Origin: Planctomycetota bacterium
GTDB lineage: Bacteria > Planctomycetota > UBA1135 > GCA-002686595
Assembly: GCA_014238415.1 (NCBI GenBank)
Contig: JABABA010000004.1
Span: 62,001 to 126,000 of the forward strand
DNA: 64,000 bases
Reading direction: 5' to 3'
Both the position numbers and the translations under genes were made by a program. The notes under the pieces are model-generated. The model saw only the letters and a program-made list of their open reading frames with translations, did no database searches and was not told the DNA's origin. Below are positions 8,007 to 16,935 of this stretch, one piece after another. The first letter of the stretch is position 1. Each line of letters begins with the position of its first letter.

Positions 8007-10850
8007 TCAGTCCTTTTTGGGCGGGAGTTTTGGCAGGTCGGTCAGCGGCCCTTCGAAGCTCTCAAGATGCGCTGCTATCTCCTGAAGGGCAATCTCAAGG
8101 GTGCGCTGTACCGCGGGTCGGATGCTGTTGATATCGGTCCCAGGGCCGAGAGCATCGATGTTCTTGAGGGCATTGGCGAGATGGGGCTGTGCCAGATCGG
8201 GGCGACCTTCCTTACCAAGGAGCAGTCCCAGGTTGTGCAGGGTCCAGAAGCTGGCTGGGTTGCTCTCCAAGCTCGATTCGTATTCCCCGATTGCTTCTGC
8301 CGGACGCTTCAATTTTTCGAAGAGGCTGCCCCGCACCTGCCGTACCAGGCTGATGCTTTCCAATCGGTCGGGATGGTTGGCCCACAGGTCAGGCAGGCTC
8401 AGGACTCGTTCGGTCCAGCGCAAGCTCCCGCCCCAGTCCCCGCGTGCCTGTTCAAGCTGCGAGAGAGCCATCATTGCGTCTGCGTCGCTGCCTACGAATT
8501 GGGTCAAGGCATTGCTCAGAGTAGCGCGTATTTCGCCGGGAGGGGAACGCCGATAGGCGACCTCCAGCATGCCCCTTGCTTGCTGAACAGTCGCATTGTC
8601 CTCCAGCAGCAGACGCGCTCCATTGTAGTGAGCCTCGAAACTCTCCGGCATCAGCTCGCAAGCCCGACCAAAGGCGTCGATGGCCGCTGCTCGCTGACCC
8701 TGACGCATGAGTACTTCTCCACGCATGCGATGAGCAGGTCCCAGGTTGGGCTCCGAGTGCAGGGCGCGATCAAACCAGTCCAGGGCCCGGGTCAGGTTGC
8801 CCTTTGAGTAATCCAGATGTCCTTGCACCAGGAGGACTTGTGGGTCCTGTGGAAAGTCAGAGTTCAATGCAGCAAGCACTTTCTCGGCTTCCACATTGCG
8901 CCCTGCGTCGATCAGGCTCATGGCAAGGTGCCGCCGTGTTCGCTTGTCCGGACGTAGGGCTGCGGCTTCCTTGAAGGCACTGGTTGCTTCATTCAGTTTG
9001 TTGACCTTCTGCAGGCACTGGCCCAGGTTGAACCAGGATTGGGGGCTGCGCGGATTGAGCCTGGTCCCCTCGCGAAGTTCGGGTTCTGCGTCGGCGAGGT
9101 TTCCTGCTGCCATCAAAGCAACGCCCAGTCCCGTGTGCGCTTCGGAGCTTTGGGGTACTGCTTGGATCACTGCGCGGAAGGTCGAAATCGCCGTGTTGAA
9201 TTCCGGCGCGGGGGAGATCATGGCGGTCAGCAAGTAGCACCATGCCTGGCCCAGATTGCCATCCACCCGTTCCATGGCGCTGACCATGATGCGCGGATCT
9301 GGGCGTGGGTTGGCTTGCCGGTCGTTGATGACCCCCAGGAGTTCTTGCAGGCGGTCGCTGACCGGTGCCTCCGGACCAAGTTTGGGATGCTTGTCCCCAT
9401 AGTCGTGACCCAGAACCAGGGACTGCAGAAAGGCCGCCATTGCTTCATCGCGCAGTGAGTCTTCGACGCTGATGCGGTACTTGGTAAGCAACACCCTGCC
9501 GAGGCCCAACCATGCTGCAGGTACATCCGGCGTTTCCAGGGTTGCCTTGCGATGGAATGTCTCGTCGTCGGTGTAGAGGCTGGCGCGTTCATTGCCTATC
9601 AAGCCCATGACCAGGGCCAAGAGGGGAGCTGCCAGCAGCAGGTGTTTCGGTCTGACAATCTGAGCTAGCGTAGCCAGGACAATTCCCATCATGGGCAGCA
9701 CCGCCAGATAGGCGTAGCGGTCGGCGATGGGGAAGGCGCCGGCGTTCTCGGGCAGGATCAAGACCGGGACCACTGCCAGAGGCAGGGCCAGGATTGACGC
9801 AATCCACCAGATTGAGCGGCGCTGGATGCCCCACGCAAGCAGGCCTGTGAACAGGGCGAGCCCGATCATGGCCTTGATCCATTCGGGTTCGTTGAAGGCC
9901 AGAACCGGCCTGACCATATGGAAGAATGGCAGATTCTGGGGCCAGAAGATCGAGAAGGTCCAGGTTCCAAGCGCTTCTGCTCGGAGTTGCAGGCTGCGGG
10001 TGAAGTCGAGACCCAATCCAACCAGGGCTCCACCCAAGCCTCCCGAAGGTGAGTCGAAGACGGACCAACGGAGTAGCCACCAAGTAACCAGGCACGTCAG
10101 TACGGGCGTCCAGATACGCAAGATCGATGGGCGCGGTCTTTCCTTGTCCGTTTCGCAACGAAGTAGCAGCCAATCGAGCAGGAGCAGAAGTGGCAGACCC
10201 ACAAGTGCTTGTTCTTTGGCGATCAATCCGAGGAAAAGGAACGCAGCAGTCAGCAACGGGGTCCCCCGGGAACCGCGCCCACGCCAGCGCACGTGTGAAT
10301 TCAAGGCCAGCAAGACCATGAGCCCCGCCAGGGGATCGTTGACAGCGGCAATCCAACTGGCGGCTTGTACCTGAAGAGGATGAAACGCGAACAACAGGGC
10401 GATCAGAAAACTGGCTGTGTGGTGGCGCAGCAGTGCCGCTAGCAGCCTCCAGGCCGCGCAAAACGCCGCCAGGTGCAGGAGGCCTGAAATCAGGTGATGG
10501 CCCCAAGCTTCGCCCCCGCCGATACTTCTTCCCAAAGCCAGGGTGATTACTGTCAGAGGTCGCCAGAATCCGACCTGCCCGGACAAGTGTGGGTCTGTAA
10601 ACCCCCACAGGGGTTCTCGCCAGACTGTTATCGCCGTGTTCAGATCTCGCACCCAGGGGTTGTCCACCACAAGGGAGATGTCGTCATATACGAAGGACCC
10701 GTTCAGGGCGGGCATGAGTACAAGGGCGAGGCCCAGACTCACCATTCCGATCAAGGCTGCGATCCAAGATCGTTCCAACTCTGATCCCGGCATCCGCTGC
10801 ACCCAGAGGGGCAGCGGGCTGGTTTGTTCTGAGTTTGTAGGGGCCGTCAT
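8007..10850 (-). CDS. TMTC-like membrane glycosyltransferase with C-terminal TPR repeats
   Basis: A 947-residue protein with an N-terminal half of about ten hydrophobic helices and a C-terminal half (about residues 470-930) of repeated TPR units (TGLGVALMAAGNLADAEPEL; SWFNLGQCLQKVNKLNEA). Membrane-half motifs are FVYDDISLVVDNPWV, FWRPLTVITLALGR, FAFHPLQVQAASWI and GLIAKEQALVGLPL. These match the layout of the eukaryotic TMTC O-mannosyltransferases and bacterial GT-C/TPR relatives, including the acidic pair in the first loop. It probably transfers a lipid-linked sugar outside the inner membrane, with the TPR part binding acceptor proteins. The acceptor is unknown. It is divergent from the SGNH lipoprotein gene, with 150 bp between. 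Confidence 0.8.
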   Translation of the reverse strand: MTAPTNSEQTSPLPLWVQRMPGSELERSWIAALIGMVSLGLALVLMPALNGSFVYDDISLVVDNPWVRDLNTAITVWREPLWGFTDPHLSGQVGFWRPLTVITLALGRSIGGGEAWGHHLISGLLHLAAFCAAWRLLAALLRHHTASFLIALLFAFHPLQVQAASWIAAVNDPLAGLMVLLALNSHVRWRGRGSRGTPLLTAAFLFLGLIAKEQALVGLPLLLLLDWLLLRCETDKERPRPSILRIWTPVLTCLVTWWLLRWSVFDSPSGGLGGALVGLGLDFTRSLQLRAEALGTWTFSIFWPQNLPFFHMVRPVLAFNEPEWIKAMIGLALFTGLLAWGIQRRSIWWIASILALPLAVVPVLILPENAGAFPIADRYAYLAVLPMMGIVLATLAQIVRPKHLLLAAPLLALVMGLIGNERASLYTDDETFHRKATLETPDVPAAWLGLGRVLLTKYRISVEDSLRDEAMAAFLQSLVLGHDYGDKHPKLGPEAPVSDRLQELLGVINDRQANPRPDPRIMVSAMERVDGNLGQAWCYLLTAMISPAPEFNTAISTFRAVIQAVPQSSEAHTGLGVALMAAGNLADAEPELREGTRLNPRSPQSWFNLGQCLQKVNKLNEATSAFKEAAALRPDKRTRRHLAMSLIDAGRNVEAEKVLAALNSDFPQDPQVLLVQGHLDYSKGNLTRALDWFDRALHSEPNLGPAHRMRGEVLMRQGQRAAAIDAFGRACELMPESFEAHYNGARLLLEDNATVQQARGMLEVAYRRSPPGEIRATLSNALTQFVGSDADAMMALSQLEQARGDWGGSLRWTERVLSLPDLWANHPDRLESISLVRQVRGSLFEKLKRPAEAIGEYESSLESNPASFWTLHNLGLLLGKEGRPDLAQPHLANALKNIDALGPGTDINSIRPAVQRTLEIALQEIAAHLESFEGPLTDLPKLPPKKD

Positions 10851-10985
10851 CGGGGTAACTAGGGCAGTCGCCGGTCCACGATACGCACTGATCGGGCCGA
10901 TTGAGGTGTTGATCCTGACAGTGGGCCCATTTCTGATGCATAGGCGTGCTCGGCATATACCTGGACCAGCCCGAATCCAGGGAGT

Positions 10986-10991
10986 TAGGAT
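10986..10991 (+). promoter_or_regulatory. -10-like TAGGAT before the SGNH lipoprotein gene
   Basis: TAGGAT ends 9 nt before the ATG. The best -35 candidate (TGGACC, 18 nt upstream) is weak. The same TAG-purine-N-T box recurs before several other genes in the window, which is the main support. Confidence 0.3.
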
Positions 10992-11000
10992 AGTGCGCTC

Positions 11001-11825
11001 ATGATCTTCTTTCGACGGACCGCCCTTGTTCTGCTCCTGTTGAGCACGGCTGCATGCTGTTGCCTGGGCAGCATTTCCGATGAGCCGCCGCCGGTGGAGG
11101 ACAAGCTGAGCGGGGATCCCCGCTGGCGGGAAGAGGGCCTGTTCGAGCGCGTGTTGGTTTTGGGTGCGTCGGCTTCGGCGGGGTTCGGATTGAATCAGGA
11201 TCTGGGCACAGTGACCTCAGCAGCACTGAGTCTGGATAGTTCCAAGGTCTTGACAATAGCCTCCTCCATGTTCTTCATGCGGCCCTTGACCAATGGCCGC
11301 ACTGCTATGGAGCATGCGCTAGAGTTTGACCCGACCCTTGTGATCGCCCTCGACTTTCCTTTTTGGTTCGCTTATGGGAGCCGACGGGAAGAGCAACGAA
11401 TGGGATTCCTGATCCGTGGCTTGGATCTCATGGATCGTCTCGATTGCCCGATCATCGTCGGGGGCATTCCCGACATGACCGCGGCTATTGGTTTGATGTT
11501 GAGTGCGAGACAGGTTCCAGCGGTCGACACCCAAGAGCAGTTGGACCTCAAAGTCCAGGAGTGGGCCGAAGCTCGGCCTCGCGTGGCTTTCTATGATCTG
11601 CGCGGTTCCCAGACCAGACTGGACCAAGGGCCCAGAGAACTCTTCGGGCAACCTTGGCCCCCCGGAGGGGAAGAGATTCTGCAACCGGATCGTCTGCATC
11701 CGACCCTTGTGGGCCTTGTGGGCCTATGTCTCGACGCCCTTCTTGAGGTGGGCCTGGGAAATCACATTGAACGTACTCCAATTGAAGTCCTGGCGGCGGC
11801 CAAGGAACTACGCAGGAATCGCTAA
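11001..11825 (+). CDS. SGNH/GDSL-like lipoprotein hydrolase
   Basis: A 274-residue exported protein with a hydrophobic signal ending in LSTAACC (lipobox-like). The first conserved block is VLVLGASASAGFG, in which the Ser of GxS is the expected nucleophile. The C-terminal block QPDRLHPTLVG supplies the D-x-x-H catalytic pair. The fold suggests an esterase or lipase acting on acylated envelope material, or a non-enzymatic SGNH relative, since the middle blocks are not clear. Its stop is 3 bp before the terC start, so the two are probably cotranscribed. Confidence 0.72.
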   Translation: MIFFRRTALVLLLLSTAACCCLGSISDEPPPVEDKLSGDPRWREEGLFERVLVLGASASAGFGLNQDLGTVTSAALSLDSSKVLTIASSMFFMRPLTNGRTAMEHALEFDPTLVIALDFPFWFAYGSRREEQRMGFLIRGLDLMDRLDCPIIVGGIPDMTAAIGLMLSARQVPAVDTQEQLDLKVQEWAEARPRVAFYDLRGSQTRLDQGPRELFGQPWPPGGEEILQPDRLHPTLVGLVGLCLDALLEVGLGNHIERTPIEVLAAAKELRRNR

Positions 11826-11828
11826 CTC

Positions 11829-12569
11829 ATGGACTGGATCACACAACCTGAAGCCTGGGTCGCTCTGGCGAGCCTGACCGCCCTCGAAATCGTACTTGGG
11901 ATCGACAATATCGTCTTTATCTCTGTGCTGGCGGCGCGGCTTCCCCCTGAAGATCAGCACCGTGCGCGCATCATTGGACTAGCAATGGCCATGGCCGGAC
12001 GCATCCTGCTGCTGCTGGCGGTTTCGTGGGTCATGGGTCTCAATCAGCATCTATTTGAGCTCATGGGCCATGACTTTTCCGGCCGCGATCTGATCATGCT
12101 GGGTGGTGGACTGTTCTTGCTGACCAAAGGCACCAAGGAGATTCATCACACAATGGAAGGGATTGTTGAGGATGATACGTCTGCGGCGCCCAAGACCATG
12201 CGCAGCGTCTTGATCCAGATCTTCGTGCTTGACGTTGTGTTCTCCTTGGATTCGGTCATCACTGCGGTCGGCATGGTGGATCACATCGTCGTGATGATTA
12301 TCGCGGTGATGATCGCGGTGGGCGTGATGATGTTGGCTGCAAGCAGGGTCGGTGGCTTCATCGAGAAGCACCCCACTGTCAAGATGCTGGCCTTGTCATT
12401 CCTGATGCTGGTTGGCGTGACCTTGGTAGCGGACGGTCTTCGCTTCCATGTGCCTCGGGGGTACATCTATTTCGCCATGGGCTTCTCCCTTCTTGTAGAG
12501 GTCCTGAACTTGCGCATGGCTCAGCGGCGCAAGGCCAAAGCCAAAGCCAACTTAAACGCCAAGAACTGA
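11829..12569 (+). CDS. TerC-family integral membrane protein
   Basis: A 246-residue protein with about seven membrane helices. Diagnostic TerC motifs are present: LEIVLGIDNIVFISVLA near residue 20 and FVLDVVFSLDSVITAVGM near residue 135, each with the conserved acidic residue inside a helix. TerC proteins are linked to metal-ion export (manganese, calcium) and tellurite resistance. The C-terminus is a short lysine/alanine-rich tail. It converges on the matrixin gene, with 13 bp between stops. No yybP-ykoY-like leader could be recognised. Confidence 0.92.
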   Translation: MDWITQPEAWVALASLTALEIVLGIDNIVFISVLAARLPPEDQHRARIIGLAMAMAGRILLLLAVSWVMGLNQHLFELMGHDFSGRDLIMLGGGLFLLTKGTKEIHHTMEGIVEDDTSAAPKTMRSVLIQIFVLDVVFSLDSVITAVGMVDHIVVMIIAVMIAVGVMMLAASRVGGFIEKHPTVKMLALSFLMLVGVTLVADGLRFHVPRGYIYFAMGFSLLVEVLNLRMAQRRKAKAKANLNAKN

Positions 12570-12582
12570 GTCGATTGGACGC

Positions 12583-13920
12583 CTAGGGACAGAAGGGAAT
12601 CGACAGGGCATCGGAGAAGTCGCTTCCCGCTCCCGCCGGATCCCGGTACCAAAGCTGGAAGTTCCAGGTCTGCCCCGCCTGAATCTGACCTGCCGGATCT
12701 GGCGGGGTACTCAGGTCGAGGGCATAGAGCACGTCCCCTGCAGCACTTGCCTGACTCACACCAAGTCGGTAGAAGGGTCCTCCTACGCACAGCGTTCCAC
12801 CAGCAACCTGTGCGCTGGTCTGGTTCTGACCGTAGAAGAATATACTGAATTGGCTTGCTGCGACGCCTCTGGCGGTGAGCACCAGATCGTTGGCCTGTAC
12901 GCTTTTGGAGCCGTTGACTCCAAGCACTGCACCATCACCGGAACTGTTGGCGGTGGTGGGGCAGTAGTTGCTGACCGCTGAGCAGGACAGGGTAATGGGC
13001 CATGCGTTCGACAGGGCCTCAAAGCCAGACAGGGTGTTGCGCACCAGCACATCACCGCTACCCGCGTCAGGAGGGGGCACGACAGTAATGCTGGTACCGT
13101 CTGAGTTGACTCCGGTGACTTTAGGGAAAGTGCCCCAAGAACTGGGCCCTTTGCTGGAGAACCAGACTTCGTTGCCTGTGCCGCTGAAGCCTGAACCGAT
13201 CAAATGCACACGCAAGCCATCGAAGGACGCGCTGGTGATGATGGGCTTGCTTGTGCTCGCAGGTCCGTAGATTGCTTGCACGCCCTGGCGGTCATCGAGG
13301 GTCAAAGACCGCCAACTGGTGGTGCCTGCCGTCATGGACGAGAACATGGTGCTGAAGATCTGGGTCGAGTGGCCTAGACCAAGTGCGTGCCCCATTTCAT
13401 GGGTTGCGGCAGACTGCAGGTCGTAGGTATTCGGGCTGATCGATCCAGGACCGTCATCCCAATTCCAATTCTCGTAGTAGCGAATGCGCCAGCCGCCATT
13501 GGCGAACTCAGTAAAGGCTAGGAGTCCGGTGTCGCTGGCGTGCAGCACGGAGTGGGTATTGCCCCAGATTGGCCCGGGGCTCGTGGCCAGACCCTGGTAG
13601 CTGAAATCAAAATTCGCGCCACCGCTGCCGATACCATCGAACTGGGCTGGGTCGCCGGACCCATCACCGTGCAGGGTGCTGCCCCATTCGGCTCCGGCCT
13701 TCCAAATAGCCATGGTTGCTCCCAGGGCACCTGGAAAGTTCGCGTGGGGAGTAGTGTTGTCGTTGGCGGTGACGTCTTCGAAGTCATTGAAGACGCGGAA
13801 GTCACGAGTCCCGAAATCGAGGTTGTGACCCAGTAGGGTATAGCTGTCGCCGCCCGGCACCAGAGCCAGAGCCAGGATGGAGCCGATCAGAACCAAGGGG
13901 GGGATTGTGCGTACTCGCAT
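12583..13920 (-). CDS. Secreted matrixin-type zinc metalloprotease with lineage-specific C-terminal domain
   Basis: A 445-residue protein with an N-terminal signal sequence (PPLVLIGSILALALVPG). The M10-like catalytic domain carries HEMGHALGLGHS near residue 180, the HExxHxxGxxH zinc site, followed by a Met-turn-like TMFSSM. Residues of about 220-310 look like an IPT/TIG immunoglobulin-like domain (ITSASFDGLRVHLIGSGFSG). The last 120 residues form a Cys-containing domain with FFYGQNQT, LCVGGPFYRLG and FQLWYRDP. I know this kind of tail from Planctomycetota exported proteins. It follows a small secreted gene by 12 bp. The substrate is unknown. Confidence 0.85.
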   Translation of the reverse strand: MRVRTIPPLVLIGSILALALVPGGDSYTLLGHNLDFGTRDFRVFNDFEDVTANDNTTPHANFPGALGATMAIWKAGAEWGSTLHGDGSGDPAQFDGIGSGGANFDFSYQGLATSPGPIWGNTHSVLHASDTGLLAFTEFANGGWRIRYYENWNWDDGPGSISPNTYDLQSAATHEMGHALGLGHSTQIFSTMFSSMTAGTTSWRSLTLDDRQGVQAIYGPASTSKPIITSASFDGLRVHLIGSGFSGTGNEVWFSSKGPSSWGTFPKVTGVNSDGTSITVVPPPDAGSGDVLVRNTLSGFEALSNAWPITLSCSAVSNYCPTTANSSGDGAVLGVNGSKSVQANDLVLTARGVAASQFSIFFYGQNQTSAQVAGGTLCVGGPFYRLGVSQASAAGDVLYALDLSTPPDPAGQIQAGQTWNFQLWYRDPAGAGSDFSDALSIPFCP

Positions 13921-13932
13921 CTTGGTGGAGAA

Positions 13933-14529
13933 TCAGAAGTTGCGGTTTTTGTTCTTACGCTTTTGGGCTTTGCGCTCTTGTTTGACTCGATCGAGTTCCT
14001 TGACATTCTTGCGCAGGACCAGGAGGCGCTGGTTGAGTTCCACTGCGTAGCCTTTGCCGCGCCCAAGTACGATGGCTCGGCCGCGCTTGTCTTCAAAGGT
14101 GCGAAACAGACCCCCATGGGAGGTATAGAGCGCGTTGCCGCTGAAGCCGCCCCCGAGATCATCGCAAACCTTCCAAAAGGCTACTATCCGACTGCCGATG
14201 CGCTGATCCTCGGCGCTGGGTGCTTCCGAGTTCCAGACGCCTGTGTCTTCATCAACAAAACCTCCGGGGAAGCTGACCTCGATCGTTTGCGATTGGCCGG
14301 AGATCAGGTTTTCACCTTCAATGGTCAAAGTGGTGAAGAACATGTCCACGCCGTCTTTGGTTTCTGGCAGGTGGGTTACATGACTGGCTGTGATTGTGCC
14401 ATGTACAGCACCGTCGGTGCGCTCGACCATCTGTTCCAGGGTGAGACGCAGAATCTGACCCGTGAGGAGTGGTGTAAGCGCCATCAGGAGCAAGGCTGCG
14501 TAGGGAAGAATCTTGTATGCAGGCTTCAT
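13933..14529 (-). CDS. Small exported protein of unknown function, upstream of matrixin
   Basis: A 198-residue protein with a clear signal peptide (YAALLLMALTPLLTGQ). The mature domain starts LRLTLEQMVERTDGAVHGTI and looks beta-rich (SQTIEVSFPGGFVDEDTG). The C-terminus is strongly basic (KQERKAQKRKNKNRNF). The 12-bp spacing to the matrixin gene suggests one transcript. A role as partner, inhibitor or substrate of the protease is possible but only inferred from position. No database family is recognised. Confidence 0.7.
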   Translation of the reverse strand: MKPAYKILPYAALLLMALTPLLTGQILRLTLEQMVERTDGAVHGTITASHVTHLPETKDGVDMFFTTLTIEGENLISGQSQTIEVSFPGGFVDEDTGVWNSEAPSAEDQRIGSRIVAFWKVCDDLGGGFSGNALYTSHGGLFRTFEDKRGRAIVLGRGKGYAVELNQRLLVLRKNVKELDRVKQERKAQKRKNKNRNF

Positions 14530-14640
14530 CGGTTCACCATTGTGATCTTGATTGCGGATGCAGCGGGAGCAGCCGCAAAGGCTTACCCATCTAGCATACC
14601 CCTCTGAGGAGCATGCGGGAGGGTCAAGTGGTTACTTGTC

Positions 14641-16893
14641 TCAGTCCCCATCAGGGCCTTCCTGTGCCCCTAGGAGGCCCTTAGCAGCCTCCCGCAGTGA
14701 CTCCAGGCGTGGGTCAGATGTCTCGAATCCCTGTAGATGTTTCAGGGCTGATTGAGGATCCAGGGATTCAATGTCCGCCGCAGCCAAGGCGAGTTCCAAT
14801 TCCAAGGGCCTGCCCCAAGCTGTGCTTATGGGCGCCAGGTACTCTTGAATCGCCTCGACTCTGCGTTTTTCAACCAGTACCCGCGCAATACCAAAGACTG
14901 TCTCTTCAACGAAGCGCCCATTTGCTCCCGCCCGCACAGTTGCCGTCAAGTCGGTCATCTGCTTGTTGTTGATTTCGAAGGCTTCGGCTCGGGATTCGAA
15001 AGGGCTGGAGGGTTTCTGGGCTCGCAGGATGGTAGCCAGTGCGCGCAGGAAATCAGCACGGGGCTGGATGGCATCGCTTGTCTCTTCTCCAGCAGCGCAG
15101 CGTTCCAGCAGGAGTGCTCGATAGAGATTTGGCCAGGCTGCAGGACGCTTGCTCAAACGCTCCAAAGCGATCGGCTTCTGTGTGACGGGTCCTGGGGTGA
15201 ACCAATCCTCATCTCGGTCAGCACCCGCAAGCTGTACGCCAACACAGAGGTCAAATACCCCATCCGCCACCAGCAAGATGCGCTTAGGCAAGCGCATGCG
15301 CGCCACTGCCGCGCCCCCGTCGAGCCATGCCATCACCCGGGTTCTTGGGGGCAAGTCGGTCAGAAGTGGAAGATTGGGTGTGCGTTCGGGAATTGCGGGC
15401 ACGAGGACCAGGTCATAGGCACCGTCCTGAAGGCGTTTCCAGGCGTCGCCGGGTGCCAAGATCTCTCCGGAAATCCGACCAGCTGGGGCCTGTTCAAAAA
15501 GTTCCTTTTCCAGACGGGGCATGGCCTCGTAAAAGAAGGCCGTCCTGTCGGCGTGATCAAAGCCCAGGTCAATCAAACCCAGAGACCTGGGAAGGTCAAG
15601 TTGTCCCACAAGCAAGGCGCTTGGAGTTTCGGCTGCGAAGGTAAGGTCCTTTGCGCTGCGGGCCAGGATCTTGGCATCGATGTCTGCGCGCACATTGGCG
15701 CCGGTCAGGGCACGTTGGTCAAGGGTTACTCGTGGGTTGCCTTCATGGCCGGGGGTCAAGGCGATCTCACCCACGCTGTGTTCCACCACCCACTCGGGTT
15801 GTGTGGCGAAACGCACCCACGCTTTGAGCACTGGCGCGGGTCCTGGGGCAAACCACCAGAGGGCAATGCCTCCGCAGACTGCGGCCAGAATGGTCGAGTT
15901 CTGGGGTCTCCAGATTGCTCCCACCAGGGCCATGCAAGTGCCGCCAGCCACCGCGATGGTTGGCCAACTGGAAGCAAAGGCAGCATCCGGGCGGGTGCAG
16001 GCCTGGGAAATCAACGGTTCGATAGCGATGCCTATTCCAGCGCCTGCCAGCAGCGCCAGGAACATGCGCCCTTGATGTGCAAGATGCAGCAAGGATCCCG
16101 AGAGCAGGGCCAGAGGTCCCAGGGCCACAACGGTGATCAGGAGGTCGAAAGCCCATGTTCCTGCGTCCGCCACATCTAGTCCCACCAAGCCCACGACTTC
16201 ACGTAGACCCGAGGGCCGTGTGAGGCTGGCGGTGGAACGCAGGCTCAACGCGCAGACCAAACCACCGAGGCACAGACAGATCAGCAGGCGCGATGCTTCT
16301 CGTTCTCCCTCTTGCTTGCCGAGCCAAGACCCCAGCACCCACAGGGATAGGGTTGTGAGTCCAAGAAACGTGACCACCATTATCGCCTGGTCTGCTCCAT
16401 CGGACGGCAACATGCGTGTGATAGGTGTGGCGATCGCAGTTAGGGCGAGGCCAAGGCCAATCCCTCCCAGGGCAACAGGCAAGGTCTCTCCAAGTGTCGG
16501 CAGGGGGTCCGGCTGTTCTCTTGCGGCAGGGGCCTGGCTCCGTCCCTTGAGAATCAAGAGGGGCAGGATCGCAAGCAAGATCCACGGTCCCGGTCCAGAT
16601 GCACTGGCCGCGCTGATGGGTTGCATCAAGCCGCAGGCTGCGACGCCCAGGGTCAAACCACCCATCCAAGGCAGCGCTCCGCGCGGTCCCGCGAACATTC
16701 TGGGGACTACTGCCATGGCGAGCCCGATAATTGTCAGGGCTGCTGCTACCAGGGTGTGGGTGCGCAGGGGGTTGTCCGCCGGTATTTCGAACAGGTGGGT
16801 TCCTTCAGACCAGCCAAGGCCCCAGAGCAACCAAGCGGACAGGAATCCAAGCAGAAACAGCACAGCGCCGAGGGTAGGGGGCTGGCAGGCCAA
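14641..16893 (-). CDS. Large membrane protein, possibly a degenerate spermidine-synthase-like fusion
   Basis: A 750-residue protein from a TTG start with about 11-12 hydrophobic helices in the first 370 residues (LGAVLFLLGFLSAWLLWGLGW onward). A soluble C-terminal half follows. Part of that half (FFYEAMPRLEKELFEQAPAG ... LQDGAYDLVLVPA) resembles the Rossmann core of the membrane-anchored spermidine-synthase-like proteins common in Planctomycetota. The SAM-binding glycine motif is not evident, so activity is doubtful. The last 100 residues are helical and repeat-like. It is divergent from mutY, with a short spacer. Confidence 0.55.
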   Translation of the reverse strand: MACQPPTLGAVLFLLGFLSAWLLWGLGWSEGTHLFEIPADNPLRTHTLVAAALTIIGLAMAVVPRMFAGPRGALPWMGGLTLGVAACGLMQPISAASASGPGPWILLAILPLLILKGRSQAPAAREQPDPLPTLGETLPVALGGIGLGLALTAIATPITRMLPSDGADQAIMVVTFLGLTTLSLWVLGSWLGKQEGEREASRLLICLCLGGLVCALSLRSTASLTRPSGLREVVGLVGLDVADAGTWAFDLLITVVALGPLALLSGSLLHLAHQGRMFLALLAGAGIGIAIEPLISQACTRPDAAFASSWPTIAVAGGTCMALVGAIWRPQNSTILAAVCGGIALWWFAPGPAPVLKAWVRFATQPEWVVEHSVGEIALTPGHEGNPRVTLDQRALTGANVRADIDAKILARSAKDLTFAAETPSALLVGQLDLPRSLGLIDLGFDHADRTAFFYEAMPRLEKELFEQAPAGRISGEILAPGDAWKRLQDGAYDLVLVPAIPERTPNLPLLTDLPPRTRVMAWLDGGAAVARMRLPKRILLVADGVFDLCVGVQLAGADRDEDWFTPGPVTQKPIALERLSKRPAAWPNLYRALLLERCAAGEETSDAIQPRADFLRALATILRAQKPSSPFESRAEAFEINNKQMTDLTATVRAGANGRFVEETVFGIARVLVEKRRVEAIQEYLAPISTAWGRPLELELALAAADIESLDPQSALKHLQGFETSDPRLESLREAAKGLLGAQEGPDGD

Positions 16894-16935
16894 TATCGAC
16901 CTCGAGGTTTAGATTGATGGCATGGGCCGAGGTCC

